Below are positions 25,483-34,200 of a stretch of 42,930 nt of DNA, in pieces; position 1 is the first letter of the stretch, and each line of letters opens with the position of its first letter. The translations under genes and the position numbers were made by a program. Below the pieces are notes generated by a model. The model did no database searches. It saw only the letters and a program-made list of their open reading frames with translations, and was not told the DNA's origin. Source of the DNA: an uncultured Flavobacteriales bacterium (lineage in GTDB: Bacteria; Bacteroidota; Bacteroidia; Palsa-965); NCBI GenBank assembly GCA_937974275.1, contig CALJIF010000114.1:1-42930 (forward strand). The letters run 5' to 3'.

Positions 25483-26520
25483 TTATTGACACCCCGGTGT
25501 TGTACCGTCTGTTTTTTGGAATAAGAGCTGGCAAGTGAATTCTCCAACAGCCAGATAATCATCGATAGAGTTGTTTACCAAACCGAGATTCAGGCGGCTT
25601 GCCACAGTGCGTGATGAAAATATGCCAAGACCATTGTTGATATTGGTATACATTGGACGATCCTGTGCTAATGATGTATTAGGTCCGTTGAGCTCGATGT
25701 ATGTTTTCAGTACATCATCACCGGCATATACGTAAAAATCAACACTTCTGAATTTGCGTGAGATGACGTTGTTGTCAACCGGAATATTTTGTCCCAGGAA
25801 ACGATAGAAGCTGAGTTTATCGAACTTAATACCTTGAGGAGAATTAGCGGAGGTATTATTTGTTTCAGTAGTTCCTAAGGCCCATTCCGGCGTATAATTC
25901 AAGACGGTGTCGCCGTTAACACGATATTCCCAATAAGAAACTCTTAACCCGGCCTGGTACAATCGTGCAGAAGGCGCAGCACTCCATTTTACATCAAAAC
26001 TTGGAGATACAGTAGATGGAGACATATTTACCACAGTAGCAGTAGCAGAAGGAGAAGTAACATTAAATCCTTCCACCAGATTCGTTTCCGCAGTTACCAC
26101 ATTACCGGTTTGCGTATTTGTAACGGTTAATTTGTAAGTATGAGTGGTGTTTAATGTTCCGGATGGTGAATCGAAACTATAAATAACCTGATTCGGAGCA
26201 GCAAAAGTTCCGGGTTCTTTATTCGTGAACGTGTCGGGTTGTAAAACAAACGTATTCACTAACGCGCCGGCACTGTTGAATGCTTCAATTTTTACATCCA
26301 ACTGATTGATGTAATTGATAGAATCAAACTCTTGTGCCATTACCAAAGCATTATCAGGACCTAAAAATGCCTTCTGAATGCGCACATATTGTTTAGGTAA
26401 CGTTTGATCCAGCAAACAATACACAATTGTTGTTTCGCGATAATCATCAAGCAAATCAACTTCTGTGCTGCAGGAATTCCACAACAATAATCCGGATAAT
26501 AGTATGACGAATAGTCTCAT
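25483..26520 (-). CDS. DUF4249 family outer-membrane lipoprotein
   Basis: The 345-aa protein has a lipoprotein signal peptide (MRLFVILLSGLLLWNSCS, lipid-modified Cys near residue 17) and a beta-rich body. DUF4249 proteins are typically encoded next to Bacteroidota TonB-dependent receptors and are thought to be their surface-exposed or periplasmic partners, much as SusD serves SusC, but the ligand is unknown. I start at the ATG at 26520, which places the signal peptide at the N-terminus; an ATG at 26538 would add six residues. It follows the receptor gene after 103 nt and is followed by a hairpin terminator. Confidence 0.83.
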   Translation of the reverse strand: MRLFVILLSGLLLWNSCSTEVDLLDDYRETTIVYCLLDQTLPKQYVRIQKAFLGPDNALVMAQEFDSINYINQLDVKIEAFNSAGALVNTFVLQPDTFTNKEPGTFAAPNQVIYSFDSPSGTLNTTHTYKLTVTNTQTGNVVTAETNLVEGFNVTSPSATATVVNMSPSTVSPSFDVKWSAAPSARLYQAGLRVSYWEYRVNGDTVLNYTPEWALGTTETNNTSANSPQGIKFDKLSFYRFLGQNIPVDNNVISRKFRSVDFYVYAGDDVLKTYIELNGPNTSLAQDRPMYTNINNGLGIFSSRTVASRLNLGLVNNSIDDYLAVGEFTCQLLFQKTDGTTPGCQ

Positions 26521-26623
26521 TTCAAATTGGAATAACAAGGGACGAATTTACTGTTTTTTATCCTTGCAGATGTTACCGCTTGATAAGAGGTATAAATCCC
26601 GCGATAATTGGCGAAAAAACACT

Positions 26624-29122
26624 TTAGAAATTGGCAATCAATCGGACGCTCAACTGTCGGTTTGTGAGATAATTGGGAACGCCGTACGATCTTCCCGTCA
26701 CATCTTTTACCCAGAAATAGGAAATCGTATTCTGTACCTGCAAAAGATTATACACTTCCGCTCCCAGCCACAATGCTTTAAACACTTTGAACGGACTGCT
26801 TTGTGGCAAAGGTTTTTTCGGGCTGATGATCTCGTATGAAAAACCAATATCCACACGACGATACGGCGGCATGCGGAAAACTTGTTTCCATCGCTCGTGC
26901 GTAGGGGGGCCGAACGGTAAACCGGTGCCAAGAATCAACCCCAGATTCATTTTGAACGACGGTGCCATTGGCAAATAATCCTGGAAATACAGTGCAAAAG
27001 TCATTAACTGATCGGTTGGACGCGGAATAAATCCGGGTTCCTGACGAATACTATCTACCGGTGTATTGTTGAACGTAAATCCGGAAACTATGGTGTCGCC
27101 TTCCGAATTCAGGTAAATGTAGTAGGCGTCGTTGTACAAATTTTCCTGCGTGCGCATCAATGTCAGATTCACCCAGCTTTCCGTGCCTTTTACAAATTCT
27201 CCGTTCAATTTCAAATCGAGTCCGTAAGCATAACCGTAAGCCATGTTATCACCGTAGTAACGAATACGAACATCGTTCACTTCATACGGAATCAAATCAT
27301 CAAAGTACTTGTAGTACACTTCGGAAATGAATCGGAACGGACGATTCCATATTTTGAAATTCAGATCCGAACCAACCAAAGCATGAATGGCTTTTTGCGC
27401 ACGAATGTTGGTGTTCAGACTCCCTGCATAGTCGCGCAATTCTCGGTAAAACGCAGGTTGACTGTACCAACCACCCGCTGCTTTAAAAGTCACGTCGGCC
27501 TTCCAGTTGGGTGTCCACGAAAATTGCACACGCGGACTGACAATTGTTTGTCCGTTCATGTCCCAATAGTGTATTCGCGAACCCACCGTAACCATAAATA
27601 ATGAACTATCCCGCAATGTATCCGCATAACGGTATTGAATGTAGCCCATTACACGATTGGACATTTTACTCATGCGTCCTTTCACCACATCTTGCAAATC
27701 GATACTGGTAGTTGGATTATAAGGAATAGAATATCCTGCCGAATCCACATAATTCCATTCACTTAACTGGTCGCGGATGTATTCGTGCTGATAACGAATG
27801 CCAAAAGCAACCTGGTGAACATCATTGGTGTACCACGATTTGTATTCCGCATTATTTACCCAGGCGTCAAGGTAATTTCGGGTATGTCCCAAAAACGTTC
27901 CAACGCCACGATTAAAAGCTACCTGACCAAATGTTGGTTTGCCGAAATCTGCTTCCAATTGATCAATAAAATATTGCCCTTGAATATCGAAGGATTCTGT
28001 TTCGTAGGTGTTAAAGGATGAGACGATGAACTTATTGCGCCAGTGTTTATGATCGGAATGATTGAGCGCAACAGCATTGAAAAAAGTCTGAAAGCGATTA
28101 TTCATTTTACCGTCGAAATACACCGTAAAACGCAATGCATTATTCAGCGTACCAAAATCGGTTTCACGAGTAGCCGGTTCCAGTGTATAACGATTGATTG
28201 CATAATTGCCGAGGTACTCAATGTTCCAATGTTCGTTAAAGTGGAACGTCAGTAATGTTTGCGCATCCGTGAAATTGGCAAAGTAATCGCCACGTGTGTC
28301 TAAGGAATTCAACAAATAGCGATTCGATTTTTGACGCGCACCGAATAACCAGGTAAATCGTAAGTCTTCGCTGGTGCCTTCTAATGTTAGGTTTACCCCC
28401 AATAAACTGGCGGTGAATGTTCCGGCAAATCGTTGTGGTTGCTTGTAACGAATGTCAAGTACGGATGCCATTTTATCGCCGTAACGCGCTTCGAATCCGC
28501 CGGCAGAGAAAAATATATTCTCCGTCATATCCGTGTTCACGAAACTCAATCCTTCTTGTTGTCCGGCTCTAGTAAGCAAAGGGCGATACACTTCGATGTC
28601 GTTCACGTAAACCAGGTTCTCGTCGAAATTCCCCCCACGAACAGAATACTGCGTACTCATTTCATTATTGGATGTCGCTCCTGCAAACCGCAAGTACGCA
28701 GAAATATCACCCGTTGGAGATGGCAGGCGATCGAATATTCGGGGGTTCATCGTAACACCGGGCGATGGTTTTGTTCCTTCTGCAGTAATCACTTTTTCTG
28801 CACCAATGAATGTGCGGGAAGTCATACTCACACGAATCTGAGTCGTCTCTCCGTTAGGAACTAAAACCTTTCTTCGATATTCTTCATACCCGGTAGCACG
28901 AACAATAATAATGACACCGGTGCCGGAAGGAATAGACAATGTGAATTCTCCTTTTGGGCCTGTATACACCGCTGATGTGCTTCCGCTGTAGGCCACCAGC
29001 GCTCCTTCTACAGGTTTTCCTAATGAGTCGGTAACAGTACCGGAAACGAAACCACTTTGCCCGAAACACAGTTGCGCCAACAAAATAAAAAATACAATAG
29101 CACCCGCTGAAATATTGCGCAC
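26624..29122 (-). CDS. TonB-dependent outer-membrane receptor with N-terminal regulatory domain
   Basis: The 832-aa protein has a signal peptide (1-22, ending CFGQ). It continues with a carboxypeptidase-regulatory-like domain (about 24-105, GTVTDSLGKPVEGALVAYSG) and a plug (about 115-230, with STQYSVRGGNFDENLVYVND). The rest is a 22-strand barrel ending in Phe (LSVRLIANF), the usual outer-membrane insertion signal. It imports a substrate across the outer membrane using TonB/ExbBD energy. The neighbours, an upstream regulatory-domain protein and a downstream DUF4249 lipoprotein, support an uptake unit. No metal- or sugar-utilisation gene is nearby to name the ligand. Confidence 0.92.
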   Translation of the reverse strand: MRNISAGAIVFFILLAQLCFGQSGFVSGTVTDSLGKPVEGALVAYSGSTSAVYTGPKGEFTLSIPSGTGVIIIVRATGYEEYRRKVLVPNGETTQIRVSMTSRTFIGAEKVITAEGTKPSPGVTMNPRIFDRLPSPTGDISAYLRFAGATSNNEMSTQYSVRGGNFDENLVYVNDIEVYRPLLTRAGQQEGLSFVNTDMTENIFFSAGGFEARYGDKMASVLDIRYKQPQRFAGTFTASLLGVNLTLEGTSEDLRFTWLFGARQKSNRYLLNSLDTRGDYFANFTDAQTLLTFHFNEHWNIEYLGNYAINRYTLEPATRETDFGTLNNALRFTVYFDGKMNNRFQTFFNAVALNHSDHKHWRNKFIVSSFNTYETESFDIQGQYFIDQLEADFGKPTFGQVAFNRGVGTFLGHTRNYLDAWVNNAEYKSWYTNDVHQVAFGIRYQHEYIRDQLSEWNYVDSAGYSIPYNPTTSIDLQDVVKGRMSKMSNRVMGYIQYRYADTLRDSSLFMVTVGSRIHYWDMNGQTIVSPRVQFSWTPNWKADVTFKAAGGWYSQPAFYRELRDYAGSLNTNIRAQKAIHALVGSDLNFKIWNRPFRFISEVYYKYFDDLIPYEVNDVRIRYYGDNMAYGYAYGLDLKLNGEFVKGTESWVNLTLMRTQENLYNDAYYIYLNSEGDTIVSGFTFNNTPVDSIRQEPGFIPRPTDQLMTFALYFQDYLPMAPSFKMNLGLILGTGLPFGPPTHERWKQVFRMPPYRRVDIGFSYEIISPKKPLPQSSPFKVFKALWLGAEVYNLLQVQNTISYFWVKDVTGRSYGVPNYLTNRQLSVRLIANF

Positions 29123-29141
29123 TTCGGAATTTCTTTAGCTG

Positions 29142-29795
29142 TTATCTGTTGCGGAATTCACCGTTTTGAACGGCTTGAATAAACTTCGACCACGCCAGTG
29201 GATTCATCAAATTATTGGGGACATATTGTCCTGCATAATAATTGCGTTGCACCTGCTGATCCATTTTAGCGCGATACGCCATTCCGCCATCCATTGAAAC
29301 TTGCTGTATAGCCTGAATCATTTCTGCTCGCGCTAAATTCTTTCTTGCTCGGTCCAGATCGTCGGAAGGTACTTCCATGCTTAAGAATTCTGTTTTGAAT
29401 TTTTCACGAGAAGGCCACGGATAAACGACCATTTCACGAAGTAAAATAGTATCTAACTGAAGCGCCTGAACATGATTAAATGTAGAAGTTGTGAACGTAT
29501 CCGGAACAACAAAAGATCCGCGTTTGTAACCTAATGCATAAAAATCAACCGTGTCTTTTTCCTGAACGACGAGCGAGTAGAAACCGGTCGCACTGCTGTA
29601 TTCGCCGCGCGTTGTATTTCGAATAACCACAGCCGCATACGGAATAGGATAAAGGCTGTCAGCATCCAGCAATAATCCTGAGAATTGAATGATTTTTCGA
29701 CTGGTGTCTGCTTTGGGACTTGTTTGCGCAAAGGCAACATCAGCCCAAAAAACGGCCATACAGAGTAGAAAAGCGATCACCATTGACTTGCGCAT
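29142..29795 (-). CDS. Exported carboxypeptidase-regulatory-like domain protein
   Basis: The 217-aa protein has a signal peptide (about 1-23, ending DVAFAQ). One regulatory-like beta-sandwich follows (about 38-115, FSGLLLDADSLYPIPYAAVV, then GFYSLVVQEKDTVDFYALGY). The polar, helical C-terminal half (about 130-217) contains DDLDRARKNLARAEMIQAIQ. I recall similar stand-alone proteins in Bacteroidota, but their function is not established. It is the first gene of the TonB-receptor unit (19-nt gap), so it may be a periplasmic accessory of that receptor. A role with the divergent T9SS gene is also possible. Confidence 0.78.
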   Translation of the reverse strand: MRKSMVIAFLLCMAVFWADVAFAQTSPKADTSRKIIQFSGLLLDADSLYPIPYAAVVIRNTTRGEYSSATGFYSLVVQEKDTVDFYALGYKRGSFVVPDTFTTSTFNHVQALQLDTILLREMVVYPWPSREKFKTEFLSMEVPSDDLDRARKNLARAEMIQAIQQVSMDGGMAYRAKMDQQVQRNYYAGQYVPNNLMNPLAWSKFIQAVQNGEFRNR

Positions 29796-29849
29796 CGCGT
29801 AAAGTTACGAATTCTCAATTTGTGTAAAGGGCAACTGATTTTTTCGCTG

Positions 29850-29871
29850 TTTATTGTGTCGAAACAATAAA
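29850..29871. repeat. AT-rich inverted repeat in the divergent gap
   Basis: TTTATTGT and ACAATAAA form an 8-bp perfect dyad around GTCGAA, midway between the divergent starts at 29795 and 29936. It could be an operator for a dimeric regulator or a chance AT-rich hairpin. Confidence 0.35.
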
Positions 29872-29889
29872 AAAGATCAGATGAGTACG

Positions 29890-29917
29890 TTGGTGTTGAG
29901 CACAAATGGTACCTTTA
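29890..29917 (+). promoter_or_regulatory. Candidate promoter of the T9SS protein gene at 29936
   Basis: A TTG at 29890-29892 is followed after 17 nt by TACCTTTA (29910-29917), seven of eight matches to TAnnTTTG. Transcription would start near 29924, only about 12 nt before the ATG at 29936, which favours that start over the in-frame ATG at 29906. Confidence 0.35.
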
Positions 29918-29935
29918 ACGTCTATTCCAACCTCT

Positions 29936-31018
29936 ATGCGTCATCTTTGCACCGTTTTAGCGCTGGTTACTGTTTTGGGAACCCACGCACAAATTACAAT
30001 TACATCATCCGATATGCCTTCCGTTGGTGATACTTTGCGCGTCAGTATCGCGCAAGGTACAGCCAATGTTGATCACACATTATCCGGAACAAATTATCTG
30101 TGGGATTTCTCTGCGTTAACACCTGTTGCACAGGAGTTATATAAGTTTAACGCACCCACAGCGATACCGTTTAATTTTCTGGCAACGTACGGATTGTTAA
30201 ATCCAACTCCTGATAGTATTCCGTTTTTGGGTGTAATTCCCAGCAATTTCATGGATTATTTTAAAAACAGTTCATCCAGCTATCGTCAGGTGGGAAGTTC
30301 ATTCGAATATGCACCGTTAGGTAATTTCTCGGTTCCTATTTTGTATTCGGCAGCAGATCATGTGTACGATTTTCCGCTGAACCTCAACGATGTAGATACT
30401 TCCAATTCCGAATTTTCGTTCGGAATTCCGGGAACATTCTATTTAAAAGAGTGGAGAACACGTGTAAATACGGTTGATGGTTGGGGAACGTTAATTACTC
30501 CTTTCGGGACTTTTCAAAGTTTACGTGTACGCTCTGTTGTTGAAGCGCGCGATTCAATATCCTTAGATTCAACGGGAAATAACTCTTTTGTCTTCAATCG
30601 GCCTACAACAATAGAATATAAATGGCTGGTGAATGGCGGCGGTGTACCTTATTTGCAAGTAGATGCAACTGTAACGGGAAATACGGAAATTGTTAATTCC
30701 GTTACTTACCGTGATTCCATGCGTGATAATGTTTTTCAAGTTGGTATCCTTGATCCTCAGCGCAGCAATGCTTCGCTTACAGTTTTCCCTAATCCTACTT
30801 CAAACATGTTGTTTGTCTCAGCAAACATGCCTTCCGGCTCTGAAACTGTAGTTCGTGTTGTTGATGTTACAGGTCGCGTGTTATTACAGCAGCATAATTC
30901 AAATCTGTCTAATAACATTGTTGCAATCGATTGCAGTCAATTAGCAGGTGGCGTTTATTTCCTTCAGTTAATCCAAAACAATCAAATTTTAGCGACGTCC
31001 CGAATTGTCAGAAATTGA
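29936..31018 (+). CDS. Secreted protein with T9SS type A sorting domain
   Basis: The 360-aa protein opens with a signal peptide (MRHLCTVLALVTVLGTHA, cleavage before QITITSSD). The strand-rich body has no recognised catalytic motif, and the type A T9SS domain covers the last 80 residues (VFPNPTSNMLFVSANM, VRVVDVTGRVLLQQH, GGVYFLQLIQNNQILATSR). I chose 29936 over the ATG at 29906 because it begins directly with the signal peptide. It would be exported by type IX secretion and kept at the surface or released. It precedes the adhesin operon by about 200 nt and may be transcribed separately. Confidence 0.87.
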   Translation: MRHLCTVLALVTVLGTHAQITITSSDMPSVGDTLRVSIAQGTANVDHTLSGTNYLWDFSALTPVAQELYKFNAPTAIPFNFLATYGLLNPTPDSIPFLGVIPSNFMDYFKNSSSSYRQVGSSFEYAPLGNFSVPILYSAADHVYDFPLNLNDVDTSNSEFSFGIPGTFYLKEWRTRVNTVDGWGTLITPFGTFQSLRVRSVVEARDSISLDSTGNNSFVFNRPTTIEYKWLVNGGGVPYLQVDATVTGNTEIVNSVTYRDSMRDNVFQVGILDPQRSNASLTVFPNPTSNMLFVSANMPSGSETVVRVVDVTGRVLLQQHNSNLSNNIVAIDCSQLAGGVYFLQLIQNNQILATSRIVRN

Positions 31019-31217
31019 TTGAATTTGATCTAAATTGTTTAGTTACTGAAACTTTTTAAGATTAAAACAGTATAATCGCAGACTTTAACTATGCCTTTAA
31101 ACGAGTTTATGGGAAAATGCTGCAATTCGTTGCCCGCTAATGTATTGTTCGCTCCTGTGAAAGAAGTTTATAGTTCTGTGAAAATCAAACTTGTAGATAT
31201 TATTTAAATTATAGTGT
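31019..31217. other. Intergenic leader region before the adhesin operon
   Basis: This AT-rich gap of 199 bp lies upstream of the adhesin gene. It holds a weak promoter candidate, TTG at 31145-31147 with TAGTTCTG at 31171-31178 (one mismatch to TAnnTTTG, 23-nt spacing). It also holds a 38-codon ATG frame (31091-31207) that ends 10 nt before the adhesin start. No strong terminator hairpin was seen. Confidence 0.35.
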
Positions 31218-34200
31218 ATGAGAAAACTATACGCCTTCCTGGTGTTATGTTTGGTAAGTTGGAGTTCATTTGCTCAAAATGATCTTTCCGTCACTGCAAT
31301 TACTGCTCCGGTTAGCGGATGTGCTTTAACAGCCACCGAAAACGTTACCATTCGCCTGTTTAACTTCGGGGCTAATTTGCCCGCAGGAACCACGTTTAAC
31401 GTGACTTACACCATTAATGCCGGTGGTCCGGTAACTGAGTTGGTAACGTTAGGCAGCCCATTGCTGACAAATTCCAACTTCAATTATACATTCACTACGC
31501 AAGCGAATTTAAGTGTACCGGGAACGTACACATTTGATGCGACGGTTTCAATTGGCGGTGATATTAACCCAACCAACAATGCATTTACAGGTTATTCCGT
31601 GACGAATACTGCACCTTCTAATGGTGGTACGATTACGGGCCCGGCAAGTGTTTGTATTTCCGGTAATAGTGGGGTATTGACTTTAAGCGGTCATGTGGGT
31701 AACGTAGTTAGATGGGAATATTCCATCGATGGCGGTTCAACATGGATTAATCTTTCCAATACCACAACTACACAAGCGTACAACAATTTGACCGATCCTA
31801 CTTTGTACCGCGCTGTTGTACAAAACGGCGGATGTGCGCCGGCAACTTCAGCAATTCATTCGATCGCAATAGATCCTGTATCAGTTGGTGGAACTGTGAG
31901 TGGTTCTGCCACGCGTTGTAGCGGTTCTAATAGCGGTACCTTAACGAATTCCGGCCGAACAGGTACAATCATCCGTTGGGAATTCTCTACAGACGGTGGT
32001 GTAACATGGAATAATATCGCAAACACTTCTGCAACGCAATCGTACCTCAACTTAACTCAAACAACACAGTATCGTGTGCGAGTTCAAAGCGGTACGTGTT
32101 CGGCAGTGTATTCATCAATTGCAACAATCACCATTAGCCCTAACACAGTTGGCGGAAGCATTAGTCCTGCAACTTCAACAGTTTGCGCCGGGTCTAACAG
32201 CGGAACGTTAACACTTAGCGGTCATGTGGGCGGCGTTGTTCGTTGGGAATTCTCCATCGATGGAGGTGTAACCTGGACCAACATTGCAAATACTTCTACA
32301 TCTCAAAACTATACGAACTTAACGACCACTCGATTGTATCGAGCTCGCATTCAAAGTGGAGCATGTGGTGCGTTGTACTCAACAATTGCAACCATTAATG
32401 TTGACCCTGCAACCGTTGCAGGAAACGTTACTCCGGCAAGTATTACGGAATGTGCTTCGGGGAATGCCGGAACATTAACCTTAACAGGCGCGGCCGGAAC
32501 TGTTCAATTCTGGGAATTCTCCATTGACGGTGGCGTGACGTGGACAAACATTGCGAATACTACAACTACAGAAAACTATTCGAACCTTACCACTACAACA
32601 TTGTATCGTGCATTTGTGCAGAACGGTGGTTGTACTCCTTCGTATTCAGGCATCAGTACTGTATCTGTAAGTCCGGAATCGGATGGAGGAACAGTTTCAG
32701 GCGGAAGTCCTGTTTGTAGTGGAACCAATAGCGGTACGTTAACATTATCAGGTCAGGTTGGAACAATTACTAATTGGGAGTTTTCAAATGACGGAGTCAC
32801 CTGGAACAACATCGCGAACACTACAACATCACAGAATTTCGCGAACCTGACTGATACAACCTATTACCGCGCTATCGTTACAAGTGGTGTATGCCCTGCA
32901 GATACATCTACAATTGATACCGTAATTGTTTATCCTCCATCTGATGGCGGAACAGTATTGCCTGCTTCTACAACAGTGTGCAGCGGATTAAATGCAGGAA
33001 CATTAACCTTGAATGCCAATGTGGGTGATGTTTTGCGCTGGGAATATTCCACAGACGGTGGTGTTACGTGGATCACGATTAGTAACACTACAACTTCTCA
33101 GTCTTATAACAACTTAACCACTGCCACTATTTACCGTGCATTCGTTCAAAGCGGAACATGCTCTCCGGTTTATTCTGCGCAAGCTGCAGTCTTGGTAACG
33201 CCGCAACCTGTCGGTGGGACACTGTATGCTGATGCAACGGTGTGCGGTGGTTCAAATTCAGGTACATTAACCTTAGTTGGATTCAGTGGTGCTATCACAA
33301 ATTGGGAATCGTCCATTGACGGAGGCGTTACTTGGACACCGATTGCAAACACTACTATTAATGAGAACTACAGCAACCTGGTTGATACTACAATGTATCG
33401 TGTAATTGTAGGAACCGTAGGATGTCCGGCAGATACTTCTACTATTGCAACAATCTTTGTGGATGCGCCGTCTGTTGGTGGTTCAATCACTAACAGTGAT
33501 ACAGTATGCGCCGGCGCTAACAGCGGAACAATGACATTATCGGGCATGCAAGGTGTTGTGGAAGGATGGGAATATTCGGTTGATGGTGGTGTAACATGGA
33601 TTAATATTTCAAATACATCAACAACTCAGGGGTATTTGAACCTAATGACCACCACACAATATCGCGCGCGAGTGAAAAACGGTGTATGTAACCCCGCATT
33701 TTCTGATACAGTAACCATTACTGTTGATCCGATGGTAATGGGTGGTTCAGTTGCAGGAGGTACAACAGTATGTGCATCGGGTAATTCCGGCACATTAACG
33801 CTAAGCGGTTATTCAGGAACAATTGTTTCGTGGGAAACATCCACAGACGGAGGAATAACCTGGACTGCAAACGGCAATACTACAGCGACTGAATCGTATA
33901 CCAACTTAACCGACACAACATGGTATCAGGTGATTGTTCAGAGTGGAGTTTGCGGAACCGACACTTCATTAGTGGGCACCATTATTGTTGATCCTATTAC
34001 GGTTGCGGGTGTGTTAACTGACAATGACACCGTATGTGCCGGAAGTAACGGTGATACCTTGCGTTTGAACGGTTATACAGGAAACATCATCCGTTGGGAA
34101 ATGTCAACAGATGGAAATAACTGGATAAGCTTAACCAATACAACAGACTCATTGGTGTACACCAACTTAACGCAGACAACTTACTATCGTGTGCTTGTTC

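Noticed and set aside
31091..31207. A 38-codon ATG frame just upstream of the adhesin gene
   Set aside because: The peptide has no recognised motif, signal or conservation evidence, and such a frame in a 199-bp AT-rich gap can occur by chance. It is mentioned only as part of the leader region.
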